DNA of 52,500 bases from Halalkalibacterium ligniniphilum (GCF_000334155.1 NZ_ANNK01000142.1:1-52500), one strand, 5' to 3'; positions 1-8,312 are shown, counted from the stretch's first letter. Made by a program: numbers and translations. The notes: generated from the sequence alone by a model not told the origin.

Positions 1-41
1 TCCGCTAAGGTTGTGCATTGTTCGTCCCAGCCTCTCCTTTT

Positions 42-800
42 TTAAAAGTTTGCTCTTGATTGACCGCCATCGACATTGATGGTGGCCCCAACAACCCAGC
101 TCGCTTTCTGAGATGCCAGAAAAACGACGACATTTGCAATTTCCTCAACGGTTCCAAACCGACCTGCGGGGATTTCCTCTTCAACAAAACGGTTGATTTT
201 GTCTGGATTTTCCTTTAGCCGGCGTTGCCAATTCCCCGTTGGATGTAAAATCGAGCCTGGTGCAACACCATTGACACGAATTCCATCTTTAATCCCTTCA
301 TCAGCTAGTGCCTTCGTAAAGCTAATCATCGCTGCCTTTGAGCTATTGTAGGTCGGCTTTCCTCCTGATTCTCGTCCAAAAATTGATGATATATTTATTA
401 TGGCCCCAGACTGCTTCTCTTTCATGATTGGAAGGACAAGCTTACTAAAATGAACAGCAGAAAAATAGTTTAATGCAAAAGCGTCTTCAAAGGTACGCAT
501 GTCTGTATCGGCAATCTTGCCTCCATTGCTTCCACCTGCATTATTAATGAGGACATCAACCGTTCCAAAATGGTTGAGAACTATTTTGAAGGCTTGCTGG
601 CGCTCCTTTTCAACTGTGACGTCAGCTTGAACCGTGAATACATCCCCAAGCTCATTTTTCGCTTTTTCTAAGCCTTCTCCCCCGCGGGCAAGTATGGCAA
701 CCTGCGCTCCCTCTTCAGTAAAAGCTTTCGCAATACCTAAGCCGATTCCTTTCGAACCGCCAGTAATTAGCACGACTTTTCCGTTTAATTGCAAATCCAT
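42..800 (-). CDS. SDR-family NAD(P)-dependent oxidoreductase
   Basis: A 252-residue classical short-chain dehydrogenase/reductase, probably a soluble NAD(P)-dependent oxidoreductase. The cofactor glycine motif TGGSKGIG lies at residues 13-20, NNAG at 86-89, and the catalytic set is N111, S138/S139, Y151 and K155 (YNSSK). The C-terminus has the usual VDGG turn (residues 244-247). It lies 19 bp downstream of mutY on the same strand, where Bacillus subtilis has the enoyl-ACP reductase gene fabL. The sequence does not read like FabL as I remember it (a GSSRG glycine motif), so I do not transfer that name. The substrate cannot be read from the sequence. Confidence 0.85.
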   Translation of the reverse strand: MDLQLNGKVVLITGGSKGIGLGIAKAFTEEGAQVAILARGGEGLEKAKNELGDVFTVQADVTVEKERQQAFKIVLNHFGTVDVLINNAGGSNGGKIADTDMRTFEDAFALNYFSAVHFSKLVLPIMKEKQSGAIINISSIFGRESGGKPTYNSSKAAMISFTKALADEGIKDGIRVNGVAPGSILHPTGNWQRRLKENPDKINRFVEEEIPAGRFGTVEEIANVVVFLASQKASWVVGATINVDGGQSRANF

Positions 801-819
801 TTGTTCTCAACCCTTTCCA

Positions 820-1899
820 TTAAACATTTGCAGCAATTATTTTTTGATGAGAGACTGGAAACGGATAGTCCTCAATTTCTTGGCGACTGACCCATTTCAC
901 ACCGTCTTCCTCCTGAACCATCCCATCAACAATCATTCCTTCGTACACATGTATATTCCAAATTAAATGGGAGAAAATATGTTCAACTGTTTGAACATGC
1001 GCACCAATTTTTACCGTAAGATTAAACGTCTTTCTAAAATAGTGAATGAGCTCTTCTTTTTCCTTTTCAAGGCTTGTCGTCTCTTCGTTTGGAAATTGCC
1101 ATAGCTTGGCGAGTAGCCCTGTATCTGGACGTCGCTGAATGAGTACTTTCCCTTCCTCATTACGGAGGATAAGTGCAGCAATTTGTTTATGCTTGGGCTT
1201 TTGTTTTTTCGCTTTTACTGGCAAGCTTGACTGCATACCGGCTTCATATGCCCGGCAGTGCTCACGAACTGGACAAAGCAGGCAACCAGGTGAAGTGGGG
1301 GTACAGACAAGAGCGCCTAGCTCCATTAAGCCTTGATTAAAAAAAGAAGGGTTCTCTTTTGAGATTAATTCGTACAAGATCCCTTCGAAGATCTTTCTTG
1401 TTTTTGCTTTTGCAATATCGTCCTCAATCAATAAGATGCGGGACAATACACGCATAACATTCCCGTCGACTGCCGGCTCTGGTTTTCCATAAGCAATACT
1501 TAAAATCGCTCCCGCTGTATAGGGTCCGACCCCCTTTAATTTCGAGATTTCTTCTTTCGTGGCTGGGACTTGTCCACCGTAATGCTCCTTCACTTCTCTT
1601 ACAGCTGTTTGCAAATTCCGAACCCTTGAATAGTAACCAAGCCCTTCCCACGCTTTTAAAACCTTTTCTTCCTCTGCCTCAGCCAATGCATCAATCGTTG
1701 GAAAATGACGCATAAATGCTTGAAAATAAGGAATCACTGTATCCACTCTTGTTTGTTGAAGCATAATTTCTGAAACCCAGACACGATAAGGATCTTTATT
1801 CTCTCGCCAAGGTAAGTCTCGCTTGTGAGCTTCGAACCAAGAAATAAGATCCTCTTGAAATTTCTCGATGTCAAAATCTCTGAGTTGTTCGTGTGTCAC
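820..1899 (-). CDS. mutY: A/G-specific adenine glycosylase MutY
   Basis: A base-excision repair glycosylase that removes adenine mispaired with 8-oxoguanine. At 359 residues it has the normal family length. The N-terminal catalytic domain shows SEIMLQQT with catalytic Glu near 44, the helix-hairpin-helix [12 protein letters not shown] at 121-132, and catalytic Asp near 145 (VDGNVMR). The [4Fe-4S] cysteines are C199, C206, C209 and C215. The C-terminal part, from about residue 230, is the NUDIX-like 8-oxoG-recognition domain. The start is GTG at 1899-1897, preceded by GGGGG and overlapping the stop of the upstream gene (GTGA), which indicates translational coupling. Confidence 0.97.
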   Translation of the reverse strand: MTHEQLRDFDIEKFQEDLISWFEAHKRDLPWRENKDPYRVWVSEIMLQQTRVDTVIPYFQAFMRHFPTIDALAEAEEEKVLKAWEGLGYYSRVRNLQTAVREVKEHYGGQVPATKEEISKLKGVGPYTAGAILSIAYGKPEPAVDGNVMRVLSRILLIEDDIAKAKTRKIFEGILYELISKENPSFFNQGLMELGALVCTPTSPGCLLCPVREHCRAYEAGMQSSLPVKAKKQKPKHKQIAALILRNEEGKVLIQRRPDTGLLAKLWQFPNEETTSLEKEKEELIHYFRKTFNLTVKIGAHVQTVEHIFSHLIWNIHVYEGMIVDGMVQEEDGVKWVSRQEIEDYPFPVSHQKIIAANV

Positions 1900-2222
1900 G
1901 ATTTTTCCCCCTGTCCTTTCCTTTTTTCAAATGCCCAGCAATGGATCTGTTTTGCGCCCCCTTTTATCATCGGTGTAATGCTCCCGAATACTCGGTGCTC
2001 TTCTGACTGCCGAAGCTTTTTGATCGCATGATAATGGGAAGCTGTAGGCACTTCAAACATTTCAACATAGAGATGAGGTTGATCAGCCGCAACAAACCAT
2101 TGAATGTTTGATGCTCCAAACTCCTGTAAAGTCGCTAAAATACGTTCCATCTCTCGTTCATACTCGTCTATTTTTTGTTCTTCTATTTTATATTCCATAA
2201 AAATTTGTAGAGGTTGTGGCAT
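1896..2222 (-). CDS. Conserved hypothetical protein, coupled to mutY
   Basis: A 108-residue soluble protein of unknown function. I do not recognise a named family. The pattern of beta strands and helices ([17 protein letters not shown], then [17 protein letters not shown]) suggests a small alpha/beta, possibly dimeric ferredoxin-like (ABM/NIPSNAP-like) fold; this is inference only. Its stop overlaps the GTG start of mutY, so the two genes are almost certainly co-transcribed and translationally coupled. It is read away from yfhP, which begins on the other strand about 220 bp upstream. Confidence 0.75.
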   Translation of the reverse strand: MPQPLQIFMEYKIEEQKIDEYEREMERILATLQEFGASNIQWFVAADQPHLYVEMFEVPTASHYHAIKKLRQSEEHRVFGSITPMIKGGAKQIHCWAFEKRKGQGEKS

Positions 2223-2444
2223 TCTCTAACATCCCCTTTTTGTTCTTATCGAAAACGGGTATAAATAAATTATCAAACATGTTAAGATAACTAGAAAAAC
2301 TTGTACTGTGAGCATAGAAATCTTCGCTCACAATGCTTCATCGAAATAAATCACGATTGTAACGACCTCAAAAACAATAATTGCCATTTAAACTTGCTTG
2401 GCTTAGCCAATAATAATGAAAACACCGAAGGAGGCAACAAATCA

Positions 2445-3428
2445 ATGGATACAGGTACCCATGTCGTTATGGGGATTGCGCTTGGTGGGCTGGCTACCCT
2501 TGATCCAGTTGTTGCAAATGACCCTGTTATGAAGCAAGCAGTCATGATTGCAGCGATTGTCGGCTCACAAGCACCAGATTTCGATACGGTTTTGAAACTC
2601 CGTAATAATGCTGTTTATATTCGAAATCACCGTGGTATTACACATTCGATTCCGGCTCTATTCTTATGGCCCTTACTTATCAGTGGATCGCTTCTTCTTT
2701 TTTTTCCTGAAGCGTCTTTTGCCACCTTGTTACTTTGGTCTTTTATTGCCGTATTTTTGCATGTGTTTGTTGATATTTTCAATGCTTATGGGACGCAGGC
2801 ACTTCGGCCAATAACCAAACGTTGGGTTGCACTTGGCGTGATCAATATTTTTGATCCGTTCATTTTCTTTACACATCTTGGAGCCATTTTCTTATGGCAG
2901 CTTGGTCTCGGACCTGCTGAAGCCTTCATAAGCCTATACGTATTGCTTGTCTTCTACTATATATGGCGCATCAAATCAAAAAGAAATGTTGTAAAGCTCG
3001 CCCGTCGTCAATTTCCAATTGCTTCTCATATTTTTGTTTCACCCACTTTAAAATGGACGCACTGGCATGTTGTCATCCGAACACCTGATATGCTTTATGT
3101 CGCAAAAGCAAGCGACAGTCAGCTACAGTTATACGAGCAGTATCCATTTGAACCGATTCCAGAAACGAAAATTTTAAAGGCAGCGAAAAAAGATGAGAAC
3201 TTGTCCGCTTTTTTATCTTTCTCACCGACTTATCGCTGGGTTATTAAAGAGACAGATGACATGATCGAAGTTCGCTTTTATGACCTCCGCTACCGCTCAA
3301 AAGGTCACTATCCTTTTATTGCGATCGTACAGCTCGATCACAACCTGTCGATCCTGAGCTCTTACACCGGCTGGGTTTATAGTGAGGAAACCTTGCAAAA
3401 AAAGCTAGATGTTGTCACTCATACGTAA
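2445..3428 (+). CDS. yfhP: YfhP-type membrane metal-dependent hydrolase (YdjM family)
   Basis: A 327-residue integral membrane protein of the YdjM/'LexA-binding, inner-membrane putative hydrolase' family. The family His/Asp motifs are visible: HVVMG near the N-terminus, QAPDFD, NHRGITHSIPAL, and HVFVDIFNAYG, with hydrophobic helices between them. I place the start at ATG 2445, which has GGAGG at 2429-2433. The open frame extends upstream to 2301, but that part is low-complexity and has no ribosome binding site. B. subtilis YfhP is annotated as a possible negative regulator of the mutY-fabL-sspE region, and here it is divergent from the mutY operon, which fits. The enzymatic activity is unproven. 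Confidence 0.88.
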   Translation: MDTGTHVVMGIALGGLATLDPVVANDPVMKQAVMIAAIVGSQAPDFDTVLKLRNNAVYIRNHRGITHSIPALFLWPLLISGSLLLFFPEASFATLLLWSFIAVFLHVFVDIFNAYGTQALRPITKRWVALGVINIFDPFIFFTHLGAIFLWQLGLGPAEAFISLYVLLVFYYIWRIKSKRNVVKLARRQFPIASHIFVSPTLKWTHWHVVIRTPDMLYVAKASDSQLQLYEQYPFEPIPETKILKAAKKDENLSAFLSFSPTYRWVIKETDDMIEVRFYDLRYRSKGHYPFIAIVQLDHNLSILSSYTGWVYSEETLQKKLDVVTHT

Positions 3429-3513
3429 CAGTAGGCACCCCCTTTTTACGGAGCTGCTTTAAGCTAGAAATTGCTTAAACGACATATCCTTTACGTTCCT
3501 TAGAAATAACGAA

Positions 3514-3545
3514 GGCTTTCGCTAAAACGTGGCGAAAGCCAGGTT
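3514..3545 (+). terminator. Rho-independent terminator after yfhP
   Basis: A 9-bp perfect stem (GGCTTTCGC at 3514-3522 with GCGAAAGCC at 3532-3540) is followed by AGGTTTTT. It lies downstream of yfhP and just before the 3' end of the convergent yfhJ. Confidence 0.75.
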
Positions 3546-3548
3546 TTT

Positions 3549-3815
3549 CTAATGCTTTAGATGCTCATGCTTGTTAAAATGCTTAAACTTTTCTTTCTCT
3601 GAGGAATACTTATGCAAATACGGACCATATTGTTTAATCCACTTCCTGACAATTTGTTCAGTCATCTCTAGCCCCTGATATGTGCGACCTGCTTTGGCAC
3701 GTGTTGCTTCAAAATCCTCCCATAGTCCTTCCACCCATGTGCGTGCCTGTCCATAGGTTAAGTTCTTGTTAAGCAATAACAGCTCATTTGCCAACCGCTC
3801 AAATCGTTCTTCCAT
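3549..3815 (-). CDS. yfhJ: YfhJ, WVELL-family protein
   Basis: An 88-residue small soluble protein. The family signature is visible as RTWVEGLWEDFEATRAKAGR near residues 25-44, followed by a basic, His/Lys-rich tail. The start ATG (3815) follows AAAGGAGG. The function is unknown. The family is conserved in Bacillus near sspK and yfhH, exactly as here. Its convergence with yfhP and divergence from sspK match the B. subtilis gene order. Confidence 0.85.
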   Translation of the reverse strand: MEERFERLANELLLLNKNLTYGQARTWVEGLWEDFEATRAKAGRTYQGLEMTEQIVRKWIKQYGPYLHKYSSEKEKFKHFNKHEHLKH

Positions 3816-3910
3816 TAAGGACTACCTCCTTTGACAACAATTATCTAACATAACATCACTTCTTCACTCCATACTAAAAGAGAACCGATTTAGAAAGGAG
3901 GGTTTCACCA

Positions 3911-4060
3911 ATGAGAAATAAAGAAAAAGGCTTTCCAAATCGGATTTCATTATCAGGAGAACCGCGCGCTAAAGAAATGTACGCATCAAAACGTGCCGAT
4001 GGTTCAACGAACACACATCCAACAGAGCGAATGTTTCAATCAAATGAATCACGAAAGTAA
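3911..4060 (+). CDS. sspK: Small acid-soluble spore protein K
   Basis: A 49-residue spore protein of the SspK family. It reads [20 protein letters not shown] and then [20 protein letters not shown], which closely resembles B. subtilis SspK. The start ATG follows a strong AAAGGAGGG. The protein is expected only in the forespore. Its presence shows that the organism belongs to a spore-forming lineage. Confidence 0.93.
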   Translation: MRNKEKGFPNRISLSGEPRAKEMYASKRADGSTNTHPTERMFQSNESRK

Positions 4061-4114
4061 TGAACTTGAGTGTGTCGTTCGTGTCGAAACAACGATCATT
4101 TTGGAGGTGCCACT

Positions 4115-4264
4115 ATGGGTAAGGAGAGAAAAAATTTCCCGTATCAGGATCCATTCCAATCACCAAGAGCAAATCCAAAGCATGCATTCCAGCAAGTAAA
4201 TGGTGAAACCCAACAAAGCCTGCATAATCATGTATTAGCCGTTGAAACACGTAAGCGTTCTTAA
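4115..4264 (+). CDS. YpzG-like small conserved protein
   Basis: A 49-residue basic protein with the pattern DPFQSPRANPKHAFQQVNGE and a terminal ETRKRS, which I recall as the YpzG-like family of Bacillus (function unknown). I chose ATG 4115 because GGAGGT lies at 4103-4108; the open frame from 4070 is longer but has no ribosome binding site. It lies 54 bp after sspK, ahead of a shared terminator, so it may be co-expressed with it. Confidence 0.75.
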   Translation: MGKERKNFPYQDPFQSPRANPKHAFQQVNGETQQSLHNHVLAVETRKRS

Positions 4265-4274
4265 GTTTCTTACC

Positions 4275-4322
4275 GAATCAACAGAAGGGAAGTGACTTCT
4301 TCTGTTGATTCAGTTTATTTTT
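4275..4322 (+). terminator. Rho-independent terminator after sspK and the YpzG-like gene
   Basis: A 13-bp perfect stem (GAATCAACAGAAG at 4275-4287 with CTTCTGTTGATTC at 4299-4311) is followed by AGTTTATTTTTTTT. It closes the sspK unit and overlaps the last codon of the convergent yfhH. Confidence 0.9.
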
Positions 4323-4627
4323 TTTCCTAATAACGAGATCGGAACAGCTTCTAATGACGTTTGATTGTTTCGGTACCCCCAAGCAAATCGTCCATTCATA
4401 TATGATATTTGAAAGGTTTCATCTCCATCAAGAATTGAATAGGTGGCACCTGGTTGAAAATCCTCAGGGTTTAACAAATAGGCTTGTGCCATTAGCATTC
4501 GTCGCTCGTAGACAGCAAACTCATTCGTTCTTCCTAGCTGCTCTGCTTTCTTTGCTTTTTCATTTAAACGACCAATTTCTGTACGTAGCTCAAACTCACT
4601 CATCTCGCTAAATCGCTTCTCTTCCAT
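4310..4627 (-). CDS. yfhH: YfhH (DUF1811) protein
   Basis: A 105-residue protein. The start is placed at the methionine of MEEKRFSEMS because this matches the N-terminus of B. subtilis YfhH (about 104 residues); an ATG four codons upstream (4639) is also open. Visible features are a helical N-terminal half (ELRTEIGRLNEKAKKAEQ) and the conserved AYLLNPEDFQPG, followed by a small beta domain with AWGYR. The function is unknown. It lies 28 bp downstream of recX on the same strand and is likely in one operon with it. Confidence 0.85.
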   Translation of the reverse strand: MEEKRFSEMSEFELRTEIGRLNEKAKKAEQLGRTNEFAVYERRMLMAQAYLLNPEDFQPGATYSILDGDETFQISYMNGRFAWGYRNNQTSLEAVPISLLGKKIN

Positions 4628-4655
4628 ACGTTCTTTCATTCCTCTCTCTTTTTAT

Positions 4656-5474
4656 TTATTCATTCTCTTTTTCTAAACGACTCAAATATTGTTCGATTAA
4701 ATGCAGGGGAAAGCCTTTACGATAGAGCGTTTGTTTTACACGTTGAAGAAGCTCCCACCCTTTTAATTTGCCTTGATATTTTCGCCATGCTTTTTCACCT
4801 TGAAGGCATAATGCCTCCCATTCTTCATTTTCATCGATCTCTAAGTTGACTTGCTCCATAGCCGATTCAATGACGGAATATGAAAACCCTTTTTGAAGCA
4901 GCCGATTTCCAAGCTTTCGCTTAAACACAGCTGCTGAATCTTTAGTTGACCGTTGACTCTGCTTTTCAATCCACTTCTTTAAAAATTCTTTTTGCTCCTC
5001 ATGGGAATATGCGCTCAAGGCTTCTTCAATAAACGTCTCGCCTACCCCTTTCGCCTTTAGTTCTTGCTTTAGAAGCTGGGGTCCCTTTGACGTCGTTTTT
5101 TGCTTTGTATGAACATATGCTTTGGCAAAGGCACGATCATTGACTAAATTTTGCATTTTAAGCCTTTCAATCACCTCATCGATGATCGGCTGCTCGCGCC
5201 CTTTTTCCAGCAAATAATTTTTTATTTCTTTTTCTGACCGCATTCGAAAGGACAAATAATTCAGGCATAGGTGAAAAGCCTTCATTATTTCATCATCATA
5301 AATGATGCGATCAAGTTCATTCTTTTCAATTTCAAGCCCCTTTTTTAGCCCTCGCTTGACTAAAACATTTTGGTCCACGCTAAAGCCATATTCTTCTCCA
5401 TTCCCTCGGTCAACATACACATTAAACCGTTCATTATTTCGTTTTTGTATAACAATTCGTGTAATTTTAACCAT
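4656..5474 (-). CDS. recX: Regulatory protein RecX
   Basis: A 272-residue RecX, the modulator of RecA filament stability. The three-helix RecX repeats are evident, for example ALNYLS-type CLNYLSFRMRSEKEIKNYL near 90 and the later RLKMQNLVNDRAFAKAYVH. Several repeats follow, as in the long Bacillus form (B. subtilis RecX is about 264 residues). The start is ATG 5474, preceded by AAAGGGGAC. It is divergent from yfhF. Confidence 0.95.
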   Translation of the reverse strand: MVKITRIVIQKRNNERFNVYVDRGNGEEYGFSVDQNVLVKRGLKKGLEIEKNELDRIIYDDEIMKAFHLCLNYLSFRMRSEKEIKNYLLEKGREQPIIDEVIERLKMQNLVNDRAFAKAYVHTKQKTTSKGPQLLKQELKAKGVGETFIEEALSAYSHEEQKEFLKKWIEKQSQRSTKDSAAVFKRKLGNRLLQKGFSYSVIESAMEQVNLEIDENEEWEALCLQGEKAWRKYQGKLKGWELLQRVKQTLYRKGFPLHLIEQYLSRLEKENE

Positions 5475-5678
5475 GGTTCAGGGTCCCCTTTAATAAATCT
5501 CCTCTTCATCATAGCACGTAAGGACATGTTCAAAAAAGAAGGGGGATTATTGAATAGCCTTTTTCCGTTTTTCAATGACTTAAGTTAGCTTATTATGGGT
5601 ATAGGGACACAAGCTTTTAAAGGGAAAGCTTTTTTCTTTCTTATCTACGAAGGATCTCATCATTACGGAGGTATGACT

Positions 5679-6587
5679 ATGAAAATTGCGATTTCAGGCG
5701 GCTCAGGATTTATAGGTACAAAATTATCCGATGTTCTTATCGACGAAGGACATGAGGTCTTTATTTTAACAAGAAGCTTAGCAGGAAAAGAAAACAAAGA
5801 ACGGCTCACCTTTGTTAAATGGCTTACAGATGGTGCTCAACCTGCGCTTGAGCTAGAGGGAATTGATGCAATTGTGAACCTTGCGGGTGAATCGATTGGG
5901 GATGGGCGCTGGACGAAAGAGCGGAAGAAGCAAATTTTGCAAAGTCGAATTGATGCAACAAACGCTGTCATTGACCTGATTTCAACATTAAAGAAAAAAC
6001 CAGAAGTAATCGTTAACGCTTCAGCTATTGGTTATTACGGAAATTCTGAGACAGAAACATTTACTGAACAATCAAATCCAGTCAATCAAGGCTTTTTAGC
6101 AACCGTGGTTAAGCGTTGGGAGGAAACTGCGTCAAGGGCAGCCGAATACGGTGTTCGAACCGTTTATACACGAATTGGAATTGTTCTTCACAAAGAGGAG
6201 GGGGCACTCCCGCGAATGCTTCTTCCATATAAAATACTTGTGGGAGGGACCATTGGTTCAGGCAAACAATGGCTTTCTTGGATTCATATTGACGATGTGA
6301 TTGGGATGATGCTCTTTGCTCTGAAAGAACCTTCAATCGAAGGTCCCTTCAATCTAACAGCGCCAAATCCGGTTCAAATGAAGCCCTTCGGTAAAGCCCT
6401 TGCAGATGTCACGAACCGTCCTCATTGGGCTCCCGCTCCAGCAATAGCATTAAAAATTATGTTAGGAGAAATGAGTACCCTTGTCTTGGATGGACAAAGG
6501 GTATTACCTGAAATCGCAAAAAAGATGGCGTATCCTTATAAATTTCAAGAGCTAAAGCCAGCCCTTGAAAACCTGCTTAAAAAGTAA
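5679..6587 (+). CDS. yfhF: TIGR01777-family NAD-dependent epimerase YfhF
   Basis: A 302-residue SDR39U1/YfhF-type epimerase. The Rossmann motif GGSGFIGTKL is at the N-terminus, and NLAGESIG, SAIGYYG (catalytic Tyr region) and RIGIVLHKEEGALPRMLLPY follow, typical of TIGR01777. The substrate is unknown. I chose the second ATG (5679) because GGAGGT at 5667-5672 then has normal spacing; ATG 5673 is too close to it, and the open frame back to 5595 has no ribosome binding site. Confidence 0.9.
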   Translation: MKIAISGGSGFIGTKLSDVLIDEGHEVFILTRSLAGKENKERLTFVKWLTDGAQPALELEGIDAIVNLAGESIGDGRWTKERKKQILQSRIDATNAVIDLISTLKKKPEVIVNASAIGYYGNSETETFTEQSNPVNQGFLATVVKRWEETASRAAEYGVRTVYTRIGIVLHKEEGALPRMLLPYKILVGGTIGSGKQWLSWIHIDDVIGMMLFALKEPSIEGPFNLTAPNPVQMKPFGKALADVTNRPHWAPAPAIALKIMLGEMSTLVLDGQRVLPEIAKKMAYPYKFQELKPALENLLKK

Positions 6588-6765
6588 CGAGCCTTAACAA
6601 AAATTTCATAAAAATTTTTTTGAAAAACCATTTCTTTTTTGGAAGAAAAAAAGTATTATATAAAAGGATTAACGAGCATCTACGTGCAATATTAAATAAT
6701 AATGAATTTTTTTACTGTATTCAGCTAAAAATTAAGGATTATCAGGTAATTTAAAATTATATAAG
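6588..6765. other. A+T-rich upstream part of the GNAT leader
   Basis: This is the first part of a 311-bp gene-free stretch between yfhF and the GNAT gene. It is very A+T-rich, with a plausible but non-consensus promoter around 6640-6665. I see no T-box Stem I, specifier loop or open reading frame. Confidence 0.5.
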
Positions 6766-6832
6766 CTTTGGGAAGGCAATTGGTGCGCCACCAGCTTGAC
6801 TGGTTCTAGTGGGTTCGATTCCCACCCCGAAT
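6766..6832 (+). ncRNA. tRNA-like element in the GNAT leader
   Basis: About 67 nt fold like a degenerate tRNA. The T arm is perfect (GTGGG at 6809-6813, loop TTCGATT, CCCAC at 6821-6825). The acceptor would be CTTTGGG (6766-6772) with CCCGAAT (6826-6832), giving six of seven pairs with one G-U. The D arm would be GGC/GCC around a loop with GG (6775-6789). The middle arm is ACCA/TGGT around GCTTGAC, which would place TTG in the anticodon, but position 33 is C and the stem is short. No CCA is encoded. It is therefore not a normal tRNA; a regulatory tRNA mimic or a decayed tRNA are the options. Confidence 0.55.
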
Positions 6833-6850
6833 TTGATATGCACGTTTATT

Positions 6851-6898
6851 AAATTCGAGGGTGGAACGACACATCTGCCCTCATAAGGAGGGCTTTTT
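6851..6898 (+). promoter_or_regulatory. T-box-like motif with terminator/SD-sequestering hairpin
   Basis: GAGGGTGGAACGAC (6857-6870) matches most of the T-box consensus AGGGTGGNACCGCG. It is followed by a hairpin GCCCTC/GAGGGC (6877-6882 with 6888-6893) and five T residues directly before the ATG. The GAGGG of the motif could pair with CCCTC of the hairpin, forming an antiterminator-like alternative. The 3' arm of the hairpin is also the Shine-Dalgarno AAGGAGGG of the GNAT gene, so control could act on translation as well as on termination. Confidence 0.55.
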
Positions 6899-7456
6899 AT
6901 GATCTTGAAAAAGCGCGATGTCGCCGATTCCCATGCTCTATATGAGCTTATGATTGATCCGTCTGTTTTTCCATTTGTTCGTCAGAAGGCCTATTCTTAT
7001 GAGGAATTTGTTTTCCTGACAAAACAGACAATTGAGGCTGAAGAACGGGGCGAACTTATTTCTCGCACCATTTTAGATGAATGGAACAACCCAATTGGAA
7101 CCATTAATCTTTTTGATATTAATGAAAATAGTGGGTTTTTAGGTACTTGGATTGGAAAGCCCTACTTTGGAAAAGGCTATAACAAGCTTGCAAAAGATGC
7201 CTTCTTCGAGGAATTGTTTTTCTATTGCGATATTCAAACGGTATTTATGCGAATTCGAAAAGAAAACATCCGCTCCATTAAGGCTGCAAGTAAACTTCCA
7301 TACACCACCCTTGCTAACGAGCTGCGCTCTGACATTTACGAGAAGATTAATCAGCATGGTGAAGTGTACGACCTTTTTCAAATTGAAAAAGACCAATATC
7401 ACCTTTACCTCATGCGCAGTGAACAACAAGAAATCGTTGAAGCAAAAGAAGCTTAA
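6899..7456 (+). CDS. GNAT-family N-acetyltransferase (RimJ/RimL type)
   Basis: A 185-residue acetyltransferase. The acetyl-CoA-binding segment is seen as GTWIGKPYFGKGYNKLAKDA at roughly residues 82-101, preceded by the beta strands ISRTILDEWNNPIGTINLF. This is typical of GNAT enzymes acting on protein N-termini, amino acids or antibiotics. The substrate cannot be inferred. The ATG lies directly after the leader hairpin, whose 3' arm is the ribosome binding site. The tRNA-like/T-box-like leader suggests expression linked to tRNA or amino-acid status. Confidence 0.85.
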   Translation: MILKKRDVADSHALYELMIDPSVFPFVRQKAYSYEEFVFLTKQTIEAEERGELISRTILDEWNNPIGTINLFDINENSGFLGTWIGKPYFGKGYNKLAKDAFFEELFFYCDIQTVFMRIRKENIRSIKAASKLPYTTLANELRSDIYEKINQHGEVYDLFQIEKDQYHLYLMRSEQQEIVEAKEA

Positions 7457-7527
7457 TGTTATTGACATATTTTTCTTATCCATTGCCCACACTATGGTTA
7501 TTACCGTATGAAAGTGAGGGTGCATAA

Positions 7528-7647
7528 TTGGAAAGGAAAAAACATCGAGCGCAAGAAGAAAAAAAGTGGTTAAAAAAGGCACAGGAAGTACGCTATGCTT
7601 CCGACTTTAAAAGAGCGGATCGAGCTGCTCGCAACGCCAAAATCTAA
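7528..7647 (+). CDS. yfhE: YfhE-family small protein
   Basis: A 39-residue highly basic peptide starting at TTG 7528 with GTGAGGG six bases upstream. It ends AQEVRYASDFKRADRAARNA, a pattern I recall for the YfhE family of Bacillus, directly upstream of yfhD as in B. subtilis. The function is unknown. Confidence 0.75.
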   Translation: MERKKHRAQEEKKWLKKAQEVRYASDFKRADRAARNAKI

Positions 7648-7742
7648 CATGCATGGCCCTTCTGCAAAAGGTTAAAGTAAGCATGGAAGACAATGATTTT
7701 ACGTCTTCTTTTGATTTACCGAACCTAAGGAGGCATCTATTC

Positions 7743-7889
7743 ATGGCCAAAAAAAGAAAAAACCAGCAACAGCAAGCGATGCAGGATGTTCAATACCAAG
7801 CGGAAATAGCAGACGCAGATGATTTAGAAGCACAAGCTCGTTCAAAGGCTGCTGATCAACGGGTTAAAAAGCGCCAAAAAAAGAAATAA
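7743..7889 (+). CDS. yfhD: YfhD-family small protein
   Basis: A 48-residue protein. The core ADADDLEAQARSKAADQRVK corresponds to the family pattern; the N-terminus and the tail are Lys/Gln-rich. ATG 7743 has AAGGAGG at 7727-7733; the frame is open back to 7653 but no signal supports a longer protein. It is the last gene before a strong terminator. The function is unknown. Confidence 0.8.
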   Translation: MAKKRKNQQQQAMQDVQYQAEIADADDLEAQARSKAADQRVKKRQKKK

Positions 7890-7898
7890 AGCATATAA

Positions 7899-7945
7899 AT
7901 GAGAGTCAGGTTCACAATCCACGAACCTGACTCTCATTTTTTTTA
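7899..7945 (+). terminator. Strong Rho-independent terminator after yfhD
   Basis: A 15-bp perfect stem (ATGAGAGTCAGGTTC at 7899-7913 with GAACCTGACTCTCAT at 7923-7937) has a 9-nt loop and is followed by eight T residues. Confidence 0.95.
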
Positions 7946-8312
7946 AAAAAGTTCTCTCTCTTTTTTATTGTTCTCCATCCTTTTCTTGAGAAGCCGCAAA
8001 CCTTTGTCACGGCAAGGGTTTTTACTGTTTTTACCAGGTTTCTTTTATTGGTGGATTTTTTCAATTTGTTTGAAAACTTAACAATACAGTAGCATTCCAT
8101 AAGAGCAACGTCCTTACCGAGTGTTATCCGTTCTTACGCCTTCTAAGCCCCATTTATCATCAATAACCTCGTTTGCGTAAACAACATAAAGCCCTATATC
8201 ATGAAATAGTACTTATCAATCACAGCAGATTAGCCAAACAAAATGATTTTTGCCGTTTGATAAATTTTATTTTGGTTATTAATTAAAAAAGTATCCAGAA
8301 GGAGGAATTACC
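7946..8312. other. Intergenic region before the ectoine operon
   Basis: This stretch has no convincing gene. The only longer open frame, on the minus strand, is Lys/Asn-rich and lacks a ribosome binding site. It should hold the ect promoter and any osmotic control. A weak sigma-A-like pair, TTGATA at 8257-8262 and a poor -10 at 8280-8285, is the best I can see. Confidence 0.4.

Noticed and set aside
2301-2444. 48-residue N-terminal extension of YfhP
   Set aside because: Low-complexity Asn-rich sequence without a ribosome binding site; the family starts at the internal ATG 2445.
6766-6832. Ordinary tRNA-Gln (TTG anticodon)
   Set aside because: The acceptor has a mismatch, the anticodon stem is short, position 33 is C and no CCA or tRNA promoter context is seen; I list it only as tRNA-like.
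7912-8100. 62-residue minus-strand frame after the yfhD terminator
   Set aside because: Lys/Asn-rich, runs through the terminator stem and lacks a start signal.
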